Assembly: GCA_018304585.1 (NCBI GenBank)
Contig: JAGVVY010000017.1
Span: 1 to 34,703 of the forward strand
From: Candidatus Aenigmatarchaeota archaeon
GTDB lineage: Archaea > Aenigmatarchaeota > Aenigmatarchaeia > GW2011-AR5
Length of the DNA stretch: 34,703 nucleotides
Direction of reading: 5' to 3'
Positions within the stretch are counted from its first letter, which is position 1, and every line of letters starts with the position of its first letter. Position numbers and translations under genes: made by a program. Shown piece after piece: positions 16,706 to 24,372 of this stretch. The notes below the pieces were generated by a model that saw only the letters and a program-made list of their open reading frames with translations, made no database searches and was not told the DNA's origin.

Positions 16706-17503
16706 TTAAATTTCTCTTAGCGCTTCTTGTATAGATTTTTCAAATATATATCTTATTATGCGCCTTTCTACGGATCTATATACTTCAGACTCTATCAGAA
16801 CCGAAACTGGTGCGTTTCCGTAAGTGCGCTTGTATTCTCTTAGAATATCCGCAGCTGCCCTAGCCTGTGCTTGATAGCTAAAATTTCTTCTTTCAAGAAT
16901 GTCATTATGGTCTTGGAATTGTGCTTTTAGTATTTCTGAACGTCTTCTCTCATCTTGCATCAATCTATCCAATGATTTATGTTCTCTAGAATATGATATA
17001 CCTATCAAAGTAGGTACGCCTTCTACAGACATTGGATAATCCGCTATCCAGCCTCTTTGATGCTGGAGTAAATGAGTTACTTCATGCGCAAGTCCAGCAA
17101 TTTTATCTGTGTCGTCTAATAAATCAAAATTAGGAGTAACAATAATATCCCCTTCAAAAAACGTATTGAGATATTGAAAAGTAGGATGATTTACAATCTT
17201 ATATGTCATTTCATTTATAATACCATCGACTATACATTCAGTGTCGATTATAAATTCATGTGCCAGATGCCTATATTCTTCAACCCTTTGCAATTCCTCC
17301 AAAGCTTCTTGCGTTACACGTATAACACTTTCTCTGTTGATCGGCAATCTATTAACCGTTGCAAAAGCAGGATGATAATTGATTTCCATAAACTTTGAAG
17401 TCGGTATTTCTACCAAACGTGTGTCTGGCAATTCAACGCCTGCATTAGACTTATACCACTCCCTGGCTTCATCATATAACGACTCCAATGTTCGTGCCAC
17501 CAA
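16706..17503 (-). CDS. Predicted HExxH zinc metallopeptidase
   Basis: The 265-residue protein carries HEVTH at residues 140-144 in LAHEVTHLLQHQRGW, the zincin signature; E161 in SVEG, 17 residues later, is a candidate third ligand of gluzincin type. There is no signal peptide or membrane helix, so it is probably cytoplasmic. The flanking helices are Arg/Glu-rich. No ATG is available; TTG 17503 with a GGAG ahead is used, and GTG 17500 is equally possible. The gene is more AT-rich by eye than its neighbours, hinting at transfer. Substrate is unknown, and activity is inferred only from the motif. Confidence 0.65.
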   Translation of the reverse strand: MVARTLESLYDEAREWYKSNAGVELPDTRLVEIPTSKFMEINYHPAFATVNRLPINRESVIRVTQEALEELQRVEEYRHLAHEFIIDTECIVDGIINEMTYKIVNHPTFQYLNTFFEGDIIVTPNFDLLDDTDKIAGLAHEVTHLLQHQRGWIADYPMSVEGVPTLIGISYSREHKSLDRLMQDERRRSEILKAQFQDHNDILERRNFSYQAQARAAADILREYKRTYGNAPVSVLIESEVYRSVERRIIRYIFEKSIQEALREI

Positions 17504-17558
17504 TAGTTCAACTCCAGATATTATTAAAGAAAGTCATTTAATCTTTATTTTACCATGT

Positions 17559-17945
17559 ATGGATATGAAACCCTTCCAAGTCGGCATTATAGCGGGATTT
17601 GTTGTCGCCGCTGTATTTCTTGCAAACACTATGCTTACTCCGCCTACAGGGCATGCGGTCAAGATTGACTACGATGCATTTACGCAATGTCTTGCAGACA
17701 AAGGCGTCAAATTCTACGGAACATACTGGTGCAAGGAGTGCACAGAGCAGCAGAAGGAATTCGGGCTGAGCTGGCAGAATATCAATGCCACTGACTGCGC
17801 CATGGAAATCAATAATCCTGGAATATGCAGCGATGCAGGCGTGAACAAATACCCGACGTGGGAATTTGCTGACGGCACAAGGAAACAGGGAAGATTAAGT
17901 TCAGCAGAATTGGGCGCGCTCACCGGATGCCCGCTTGAGAAGTAG
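17559..17945 (+). CDS. Membrane-anchored thioredoxin-fold protein
   Basis: The 128-residue protein starts MDMKPFQVG. Residues 8-25 are an N-terminal anchor, and the rest is a small thioredoxin-like domain with active-site C58-K-E-C61 in YWCKEC, then a conserved KYPTWEFADG, where the Pro fits the cis-Pro position. Extra cysteines (C44, the pair in NATDCA and PGICSD, and GCPLEK) may form disulfides. The arrangement recalls the thioredoxin-like domain linked to VKOR proteins, so an extracytoplasmic disulfide oxidase role is likely. The frame is open upstream to 17379, but that part is unlike a signal peptide. Confidence 0.8.
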   Translation: MDMKPFQVGIIAGFVVAAVFLANTMLTPPTGHAVKIDYDAFTQCLADKGVKFYGTYWCKECTEQQKEFGLSWQNINATDCAMEINNPGICSDAGVNKYPTWEFADGTRKQGRLSSAELGALTGCPLEK

Positions 17946-17977
17946 AGTTTATTAACTCCGCACGGCATATTCTTTGC

Positions 17978-18919
17978 ATGGAAGCCGTAGCCGTAGGCTC
18001 TGCGTTCGTGGACATGTTCATCTACGCGAAGGCCAAAAAAATAAAAAACGGAGGCCGCACTTATCTTGCGTATCCTGCAGGCGGCAAGATGCTTGCTGAA
18101 AAAATTGAGTTTCATGCAGGCGGAGGCGGCGCGAATGTTGCCGCAGGCCTTTCCAAGATGGGAATCAAAACCTCGTTTCTCGGGATTCTTGGCGATGATT
18201 ACGGCAAAAATATAATATGGCATTCGCTTCTGGACCACAAAGTGAAGTTTGCGGGTGCTGTGAAACATGGAGCCTGCGGCTATTCCATAATTCTTGACGG
18301 CGACGGAATTGACCGCTCGATAATCGGAAGCAGGGGCATGAATGACAGCCTTTCAGTCCGCAATTCAAAGCCCGCTCTGAAAGCAAGGTGGCTGTGTTTT
18401 TCTTCCATGCTTGGCGAATCCTTAAAGACGCAAAAGAAACTGGCGGAGGCCGCAAAAAAGAAAGGAATAAAAATAGCGTATAATCCAAGCCTCTATATGA
18501 TAGGCAAAGGAATCTTGGAAATAGTAAAGAATTGCCATGTCCTTTCCCTGAACAAAGAGGAAGCCGAGGCGCTTTCCCGCATAAAGAACGATAGGGAAAG
18601 GATCATAAAGAAAATCCATGGAATGGGCCCTGAGATAGTCTGCATGACAGATGGAGCAAAGCCGTCGTATTGCTATGACGGAAAGCTCTACAAAATACAG
18701 CCTAAGCACACAAGAACGACAGAAAGAACCGGCGCAGGAGACGCTTTCTTCTCCGGATTTGTCGCATCCCTGATAAGAAACAAAAGTATTGAGCAAGCCC
18801 TGAAGATAGGAACGGCAAACGCGCAGAGCACTATACGCAAGATAGGCGCCCAGAACGGCCTGCTGACCATGCGGCAGGCAATCCGCAAGGGAAAAAGCTA
18901 TCGCGTCACAGTTCTATGA
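17978..18919 (+). CDS. PfkB-family sugar kinase
   Basis: The 313-residue ribokinase-fold kinase has the first PfkB signature around AGGGGANVAAGLSKMG near 45-60 and the second at RTGAGDAFFSGF near 250, which holds the catalytic Asp and the anion hole. SLNKEEAEAL and VCMTDGAKPSY are the usual linker strands. Family members phosphorylate ribose, fructose 6-phosphate, nucleosides or tagatose 6-phosphate; the residues do not fix the substrate here. Its position convergent with the triose operon, overlapping tpiA by 14 bases, makes a phosphofructokinase role worth testing. TTTATTAA sits about 30 bases before the ATG. Confidence 0.88.
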   Translation: MEAVAVGSAFVDMFIYAKAKKIKNGGRTYLAYPAGGKMLAEKIEFHAGGGGANVAAGLSKMGIKTSFLGILGDDYGKNIIWHSLLDHKVKFAGAVKHGACGYSIILDGDGIDRSIIGSRGMNDSLSVRNSKPALKARWLCFSSMLGESLKTQKKLAEAAKKKGIKIAYNPSLYMIGKGILEIVKNCHVLSLNKEEAEALSRIKNDRERIIKKIHGMGPEIVCMTDGAKPSYCYDGKLYKIQPKHTRTTERTGAGDAFFSGFVASLIRNKSIEQALKIGTANAQSTIRKIGAQNGLLTMRQAIRKGKSYRVTVL

Positions 18920-19571
18920 TCTTCCGGAAGCCTTCTGCGTCCAAAGAGGCGCCGCCCACAAGAAGCCCGTCGCAGACGGAAAGCATCTCTTTTGCATTCG
19001 ATGCAGTCACGCTTCCTCCATAAATAACGCTGCATTTATGCAGGGCTTTTATGAAAGAAACCGCTTCTGCAATTTCCGCAGCTTTCGCAGTGAGCCCGGT
19101 GCCTATGGCCCATACGGGCTCGTAGGCTATGACAATATTCTTTTCATTGGCTCCCATGAGGCCTTTCCTAAGCTGGGTCTCGAGCGTCCTGTTCCGGTCC
19201 TGCCCCCCGGCTTCGCCGACGCACAGCAAGACTTTCAATCCCGCGTTTTGGGCGGCCCTGACCTTCTTGCCGATTATTTCATCCGTTTCCCAGAGCGCCC
19301 GCCTTTCTGAGTGCCCGACAAGGGCATAGTCCGCGAATTCCTTGACCATTACAGGCGATATCTCGCCTGTATATGCGCCCTTCTCCTCATAGAAAACATT
19401 CTGGGCGCCGGAATGATGACGGCCAATGATGGAACTGACGGCAGGAAGCGCAGTGAATGACGGAAATATTATTACAGTGTTCTTATCCGAAATTTCAATA
19501 CGCCTGAGAAAATCCTCCGCCTCCTTCGATGACTTATTCATCTTCCAGTTAGCTGCAATTATCTTGTTCAT
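18906..19571 (-). CDS. tpiA: Triosephosphate isomerase
   Basis: The 221-residue TIM-barrel isomerase interconverts dihydroxyacetone phosphate and glyceraldehyde 3-phosphate. Catalytic residues are present: N8 and K10 in AANWKMN, H87 in VGHSERR and E151 in AYEPVWAIGTG, and the phosphate loops ending in IYGGSV and LLVGGASL are intact. NWKMN is the form usual in bacteria and eukaryotes rather than the archaeal NFKTY form, although the length is close to archaeal enzymes. ATG 19571 lies one base after the gap stop codon (TAA, G, ATG), so translation is probably coupled. The 3' end overlaps the convergent kinase gene by 14 bases. Confidence 0.95.
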   Translation of the reverse strand: MNKIIAANWKMNKSSKEAEDFLRRIEISDKNTVIIFPSFTALPAVSSIIGRHHSGAQNVFYEEKGAYTGEISPVMVKEFADYALVGHSERRALWETDEIIGKKVRAAQNAGLKVLLCVGEAGGQDRNRTLETQLRKGLMGANEKNIVIAYEPVWAIGTGLTAKAAEIAEAVSFIKALHKCSVIYGGSVTASNAKEMLSVCDGLLVGGASLDAEGFRKIIEL

Positions 19572-19572
19572 C

Positions 19573-20583
19573 TTAACCGAGCACCGTTTCAACGTCCTTC
19601 TTTATCCTGTCCATACCGAGTATCTTTTCCGTGACGCGCATCGATTCTTCCTTGGCCATCAGGCCTCCCTGCGCCACGATGGCATCAATGTTCTCGGCTA
19701 CGACTACGGATTCTTGGGGCACTACTATGCTAAAGAAAACCGTATTGCCTTCTGCCATCACGCTGTTGGATATCATGACAGGCATGTAAAGGTCGTATCT
19801 CTTAAGTCCAAGATCCCTTGCGACCTCGATGATCTGCGATGTGGAATCAGCCTTCGCTACGATTACCCTGTTCTCGGCCTTCAGGACCTTGATTATTTCC
19901 TCTTTAGACGGCTCGCCGTCGAAATGAATATAGAGCGAATTGACGTGGGCCAGCGTATGGGGAGCCTTGAAAGCAAGGCTTGTCATAGGCACATCGATTA
20001 TCGTGTTCACGTCATGAGAATGGTGGCTGTTGGCCTTCCAGTCTATGGAATTGATCTGCGATCCCTTGACGTCGTCCGGATCCGCGCCTCGCCTGATGAG
20101 AAAGCCGTTCACGCGCTTGATTTTGAACCTTTCCTGAAGCGGCTTCAGCACGCGGCAGAAGCTTGTCGTGTTGCAGCTCACGACACGTATGAATTTCTCG
20201 TTTCTGGCCGCGTCGAAATTCGAGCGGGCATTAAAGCTCTTGCCTATCGAGTCGTCTTCGCCTCCCTGAAATATCGCGGGCTTGCCGAGCTTTTCATAAA
20301 GCGCCCGGTTTGCAGCGCCTTTCCCGTCTGCAGAAGCATCTACGACTATGTCACAAGCCTTTATCATTTCTTCGACAGTGCCCCCGACCTTGATTCCTTT
20401 CTTCTCAAAGTCCGCTGTCTTCTCGGCAGGAACGTAAATGCCGTAGCCGAGTCTTTCGGCCATCTTGGCGTGATTATCAGGGGTGTATTTTGAAATTCCG
20501 ATAAGCTGCATCTTCGGATGCATTGCCACGGCGTCAGCCACCCTCTTTCCTATGGTCCCGTAACCGTTAACGCACACTTTCAT
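19573..20583 (-). CDS. gap: Glyceraldehyde-3-phosphate dehydrogenase, archaeal type II
   Basis: The 336-residue enzyme is the phosphorylating type II GAPDH of archaea. It begins MKVCVNGYGTIGKRVADAV, the nucleotide-binding fold, and has the catalytic C137 in VVSCNTTSF. The RRGADPDDVKGSQIN and HSHDVNTIID strings are typical of the family and absent from bacterial GAPDH. Length is normal. ATG 20583 is chosen over GTG 20592, which lies inside the GAGGTG ribosome binding site. The stop of pgk is one base before the ATG. Confidence 0.96.
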   Translation of the reverse strand: MKVCVNGYGTIGKRVADAVAMHPKMQLIGISKYTPDNHAKMAERLGYGIYVPAEKTADFEKKGIKVGGTVEEMIKACDIVVDASADGKGAANRALYEKLGKPAIFQGGEDDSIGKSFNARSNFDAARNEKFIRVVSCNTTSFCRVLKPLQERFKIKRVNGFLIRRGADPDDVKGSQINSIDWKANSHHSHDVNTIIDVPMTSLAFKAPHTLAHVNSLYIHFDGEPSKEEIIKVLKAENRVIVAKADSTSQIIEVARDLGLKRYDLYMPVMISNSVMAEGNTVFFSIVVPQESVVVAENIDAIVAQGGLMAKEESMRVTEKILGMDRIKKDVETVLG

Positions 20584-20584
20584 T

Positions 20585-21919
20585 TTATCCACCTCGGACT
20601 TTGATCATTTGTTTTACATCAAGGACGTCCATTACCGGAAGCCTTCCCTGCATCAGGAATTCCAGCGTTGCGCCGCCGCCTATTGAAAGCAGCGAAAAAT
20701 TCCTGTCATAGCCGAACTTTCTTACCATTGAAGACGTGTCTCCGCCCGCGGCAACGGTCACCGTGCCGCCTGCCGTTGTCTTGGCTATCGCCTTGGTTAT
20801 CTCCAGGCTTCCTGCGGCAAATACCGGATTCTCGTACCACCCTACAGGGCCGGAAAGAACTATGGTGCCTCCGTCAGAAAGCTTGTTCTTCCATTCGTTC
20901 ACTGTCTTTTCTCCTATGTCTGCTGCCATCATGCCGCTTTCTATGCGTTCCACTGTTTTTATGCCGTCATTGGATTTGATAACATGGTCGATAGGCAACA
21001 TGACCTCTATTCCGTTCTTCTGGGCTTTTGAAAATATTTCATTTGCCATCTTCATATGGTCATATACCTGTTCTTCTTCTATAAATGAATCCCCTATCAC
21101 ACTACGCATGTCAATTATGGAAGGCGTTGTTGCCCCAAATTTTCTGGCTATTATGAAAGGGTAAGCTATTGCTCCGCCTATCATGACCGTGTCCCCGCGC
21201 TTCATGTTATCCATGAGCTTGCTAGCAACCGTTATCTTGGAGACTATTCCCGGCTTGGTCTCAACCTTTTTGCCTGCTATTATAAAAATGAAAGGCTTCC
21301 TGCCCTCCTTGAGCAGATTTTCAGAAACCGCCTTGAGGTAAGTAACCTCCTTCTTGAACTGCACGCCCATGACTTTTATCTTCACGTACTTCGTTATCGG
21401 CCCTACAGTAGCGTTGCCGAGCCTGTGCGCCTGCGCAAAGCCGTCCTGCACATAGATTTCGCCAAGCGAAGCGATAGATTTTGCAAATTCCTCATCCCCC
21501 TTGTTTTCTTCGGGCCAGAACCGCAGGTTATCGAGAAGCACCGCTTCGCCGTCTTCCATGCCCTTTTCCATGTATTCTTTCGCGCGCTTCACGTAATCGC
21601 CGTACGGAATTATCTTCCCGCCGTTCACCGCCGGCAGGAAGTGCACGCGCTCGCGGAACAGACCGTAAAGGAAGTTCGCGGCAGGGCGCATGGACAGGGA
21701 TGGATCGTAGCCTTCGGGCCTTCCGGCATAGCACATCAGTATTATCCTTTTCGCGCCCAGTTTCTTCAGCGCCCTTATCGTGCCTTCGGACGCCTCTATT
21801 CTTAAACTGTCCTGTATGTTGCCCTCCTTGTCAAAGGCGTCGAATGACACGCGGACAATCGCGTTCTTTCCCCTGATCTGCTGATCCTTGAGATCGTCCA
21901 CGCACATCAGTTCGCTCAT
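20585..21919 (-). CDS. pgk: Phosphoglycerate kinase, divergent
   Basis: The 444-residue enzyme interconverts 1,3-bisphosphoglycerate and 3-phosphoglycerate. Recognisable motifs are VLLDNLRFWPEEN, AQAHRLGNAT, FIFIIAGKKVETKPG (family GGAKVSDK), MIGGAIAY, LSGPVGWYENPVFAAG and TVAAGGDTSSMV. The substrate-binding N-terminal motif is unusual: RVSFDAF replaces RVDFNVP and MCYAGRP replaces SHLGRP, changing Asp, Asn and His that contact 3-phosphoglycerate in known enzymes, while the Arg residues remain. It is slightly longer than the usual 390-410. Its ATG overlaps the glpX stop as ATGA. Confidence 0.92.
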   Translation of the reverse strand: MSELMCVDDLKDQQIRGKNAIVRVSFDAFDKEGNIQDSLRIEASEGTIRALKKLGAKRIILMCYAGRPEGYDPSLSMRPAANFLYGLFRERVHFLPAVNGGKIIPYGDYVKRAKEYMEKGMEDGEAVLLDNLRFWPEENKGDEEFAKSIASLGEIYVQDGFAQAHRLGNATVGPITKYVKIKVMGVQFKKEVTYLKAVSENLLKEGRKPFIFIIAGKKVETKPGIVSKITVASKLMDNMKRGDTVMIGGAIAYPFIIARKFGATTPSIIDMRSVIGDSFIEEEQVYDHMKMANEIFSKAQKNGIEVMLPIDHVIKSNDGIKTVERIESGMMAADIGEKTVNEWKNKLSDGGTIVLSGPVGWYENPVFAAGSLEITKAIAKTTAGGTVTVAAGGDTSSMVRKFGYDRNFSLLSIGGGATLEFLMQGRLPVMDVLDVKQMIKVRGG

Positions 21920-22854
21920 ATTGCATCCCTCATGGAATTTTTCACGAACATAACGCTTCCGCCCCTTATTATGACGGAATGAACTTCCGCTTCGCCGCAG
22001 GATTTCTGCACCCCCTTGAGGAAACTGCCTTCGGTCACGCCGGATGCAATAAATACGGATCTGTCGTCCTTGACCATGTCGTCCATGGGCATTATCCTGC
22101 CCTTGATTATTTCTTCCGGCGTTCCGTGCTTTCTTGCGCGATTGATTTCATCGTTATTGCGGAAGACCATCCGTCCTTCCATATATCCGCCCATAGATTT
22201 GATTGCAGAGGCGGCAAGCACGCCTTCCGGGGCTCCGCCTGTTCCCATCAGCAAATCGGACGTGCCCATGCAAGTTCCTATAGCGCCGTGCACGTCGCCG
22301 TCTCTTATGAGCATGACGCGGCAGCCGGTTTTTCTTAACGATGCCATCAGTTCCTTGTGCCGATCCCTGTCAAGAACCGTGACCCGGACTTCGCTGACCG
22401 GCTTCTGCAATGCACGGGCTGCGGCCTTGACGTTTTCTTCTGCGCTAAGGGCCAGCGAAACTTTTTTGCCTATGGAAGGGCCGGCAACTATTTTCTCCAT
22501 GTAAGTATCGGGCGCCTGAAGCAGCATGCCGCGCGACGCCGCTACCAGAACCGATAAAGAGCCGTAATCGCCGCGCGCTGTTATATCCGTCCCTTCCAAG
22601 GGATCCACGGCAATATCCACGGCATTGCCGCCCTTGCCGAGTTTCTCGCCGATGTAAAGCATGGGCGCTTCGTCCCGCTCGCCCTCGCCTATGACTATCC
22701 TGCCGTCGAAATCCATGGCGTTCATGGCCTCGCGCATCGCCTTGACTGCTGCAGCGTCCGCTGCCTTCGAGTCGCCCCTGCCTATCCATTCATATGAAGC
22801 TATGGCAGCCCTTTGCGTTGCATTCAGAAGACCATGCAGTATCTCATTGTCCAT
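21916..22854 (-). CDS. glpX: Class II fructose-1,6-bisphosphatase, GlpX type
   Basis: The 312-residue enzyme removes the C1 phosphate of fructose 1,6-bisphosphate in gluconeogenesis. Metal-site residues appear in the expected places: D33 in SKAADAAAV, E57 in IVIGEGERDEAPMLYIGE, and D84 and E87 in VDPLEGTD. LIRDGDVHGAI and LMGTGGAPEGVLAA are further family strings. GlpX is the bacterial enzyme; archaea mostly use the bifunctional class V aldolase/phosphatase, so its presence is notable. ATG 22854 follows a GGATG; ATG 22863 is an alternative. Either start overlaps the end of the DUF2090 gene. Confidence 0.93.
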   Translation of the reverse strand: MDNEILHGLLNATQRAAIASYEWIGRGDSKAADAAAVKAMREAMNAMDFDGRIVIGEGERDEAPMLYIGEKLGKGGNAVDIAVDPLEGTDITARGDYGSLSVLVAASRGMLLQAPDTYMEKIVAGPSIGKKVSLALSAEENVKAAARALQKPVSEVRVTVLDRDRHKELMASLRKTGCRVMLIRDGDVHGAIGTCMGTSDLLMGTGGAPEGVLAASAIKSMGGYMEGRMVFRNNDEINRARKHGTPEEIIKGRIMPMDDMVKDDRSVFIASGVTEGSFLKGVQKSCGEAEVHSVIIRGGSVMFVKNSMRDAI

Positions 22855-23728
22855 TCTTTTCATCCTGCCAGAGTTTTACGAATCCGGAATAATTATCCCC
22901 TATCATCCGCACCGCATCGCTTCGCGAAAACCTGCCGTTCTTGTAGCCCTCAAGCGGTTCCCAGAATATCGTCCTGCCGACGGCAAAGCCGATTATGCCG
23001 GGAATCTTCGCGCCTACCTTGAGCCATTCGGCGACTTTTTCCCTGCTCTCGCCGCGGCCAAGCGTCACGACCCATGCATTCCTGCCGCCCGCTTTCGCCT
23101 GCGCGACAAGGCCGCGGGAATCTTCCGACTTGTCAACGCCTTCAAGCTTCCAGATATCCGGCTCTATTGCATAATCCTGTATCATCTTCATGGTCCTTAC
23201 CATGAGCTTCGGCCTTAATTCTGCGTCGTATTTCTCCTTGCCGCCTGCCATTTGTTTTTCCGTCGCCGGAACAAGCAGCTCAAAAAGCAATTTTCTTCCG
23301 GAAAGTTTGAGGTAATTATCCAGCTTCTTTAATTTCTCCATCTGCCGTAAATTGACTTCGTCGTTTCCTTCCGGATTGAATCTGACAAGCACTTTCACAT
23401 ACTCCGGATTAAATTTCTGTATATGCACCGGGAAAGCCGAGCCGTAATCAAAGTCAAACTCATCCTGGCCGGATTTTTCGCAAGGCATGGCGAATGTTAT
23501 GCCGTTTTTCTTGGCATCCTCGAGTATCCCCGACCCGAACTGCTCATCGACAAGTATGCCCCTGCCCTCTTTTTTGCCTTTGACGGACTGAACAAATCCT
23601 TCGTAAATCATCTTCTTGTAATCACAGATCGTTTTTGTTTCCTCCTGAGTCGGCTCCCTTCCCTTTATCCCGAACATCTTCTCGAGGAACGAGCCCCTGT
23701 GGTCGAACGCCAAAATCAACAGTTCCAT
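22844..23728 (-). CDS. DUF2090 aldolase-like TIM-barrel protein, first gene of triose operon
   Basis: The 294-residue protein matches the DUF2090 domain (the C-terminal part of some IolC proteins) along its length: LILAFDHRGSFLEKMFG at 4-20, ILVDEQFG near 58, MPCEKSGQDEFDFDYG near 81, YVKVLVRFNPEG near 110, LLFELLVPAT, DIWKLEGVD and GIIGFAVGRTIFWEPL. DUF2090 is related to class I aldolases such as LacD; K112 or K85 could be the Schiff-base lysine. The operon supplies every enzyme between fructose bisphosphate and 3-phosphoglycerate except a named aldolase, so this protein is a candidate FBP aldolase. This is inference from context. GAGGTG lies 6 bases before ATG 23728. Confidence 0.8.
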   Translation of the reverse strand: MELLILAFDHRGSFLEKMFGIKGREPTQEETKTICDYKKMIYEGFVQSVKGKKEGRGILVDEQFGSGILEDAKKNGITFAMPCEKSGQDEFDFDYGSAFPVHIQKFNPEYVKVLVRFNPEGNDEVNLRQMEKLKKLDNYLKLSGRKLLFELLVPATEKQMAGGKEKYDAELRPKLMVRTMKMIQDYAIEPDIWKLEGVDKSEDSRGLVAQAKAGGRNAWVVTLGRGESREKVAEWLKVGAKIPGIIGFAVGRTIFWEPLEGYKNGRFSRSDAVRMIGDNYSGFVKLWQDEKNGQ

Positions 23729-23739
23729 CTGAACACCTC

Positions 23740-23783
23740 TTTCATACTTTCTCATACTTTCGGCCTGCAAATATTTAAAAATA
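23740..23783 (-). promoter_or_regulatory. Triose operon promoter with tandem 10-bp repeat
   Basis: On the minus strand a TATA-like TTTTTAAATATTT (about 23770-23782) lies just past the stop of the upstream gene. Between it and the ribosome binding site are two adjacent perfect copies of a 10-mer (plus-strand TCATACTTTC at 23742-23751 and 23752-23761). They overlap the expected transcript start or leader and could be an operator, a leader element or chance. Confidence 0.4.
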
Positions 23784-23784
23784 T

Positions 23785-24372
23785 CTAAAGCATGTCCGCG
23801 CCTTCCAGCTCCCGGGGTATCGCGCAAACGCCCGAAAAGGCGCAGGAAACCGAAGTTACGGACTCTTTCTGAGCGGCTATTTGCGCTTCGCTTTCGCTGC
23901 CGTAAGTTATCAGGATCCTGTCAAGATCCTTGGGCGCATAAGCGCCGTAGTCCTGATTTTCCTCGCCGTTCACCAGCATACGTAACTTTGAAGCGTTGCC
24001 GTTGCAATAGCTTTCCGTTTCCGTAGCAAAACACGTTGAATTGAACCCAATGCCCAGCGACGCGAAGAAATCCGCGATCAGGGCGCGACGGCCTTCAAGA
24101 TGCATAACGTAGCCGCCGTAGACGTTGTTCACGTGCAAGTGAATATTATGGTCCTTGTAATCGTATTTCTCCCTGGCAAAGTCCATTTCGTTGCCGTTGA
24201 TGAAAACCTTGAAATCGGCATGCGCATGATAAAATTCGTTTTCGATGCCGGTTTGCGGCATTTGGGGCAAGGCAGGCGCCTGTCCTTCTGCGACTGCGTT
24301 GCCTGTAACGACGGAAAGGGCATATATCGCAAGAAATCCCGCTACAATGCCCGTGACAAGATAGAATTTCAT
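23785..24372 (-). CDS. Secreted or anchored protein with HAHADFKVFING motif
   Basis: The 195-residue protein has an N-terminal hydrophobic segment (residues 4-22) followed by a Pro/Gln-rich linker. The globular part has FYHAHADFKVFINGNEMDF, then HNIHLHVNNVYGGYVMHLE, TCFATETESYCNG with two cysteines, and LDRILITYGSES. The His-rich motif pattern is shared by archaeal extracytoplasmic proteins I have seen but cannot name, and it may bind metal. Two further cysteines (SCAFSGVC) lie near the end. Its ATG overlaps the trm5 stop as ATGA, so it follows trm5 in one transcript. Confidence 0.6.
   Translation of the reverse strand: MKFYLVTGIVAGFLAIYALSVVTGNAVAEGQAPALPQMPQTGIENEFYHAHADFKVFINGNEMDFAREKYDYKDHNIHLHVNNVYGGYVMHLEGRRALIADFFASLGIGFNSTCFATETESYCNGNASKLRMLVNGEENQDYGAYAPKDLDRILITYGSESEAQIAAQKESVTSVSCAFSGVCAIPRELEGADML

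Noticed and set aside
17379-17558. Longer N-terminus for the thioredoxin-like gene
   Set aside because: The extra part is opposite the metallopeptidase gene and is not signal-like; ATG 17559 leads directly into the anchor helix.
19426-20493. A 355-codon plus-strand open frame opposite gap and tpiA
   Set aside because: It is the antisense shadow of clear gap and tpiA genes.
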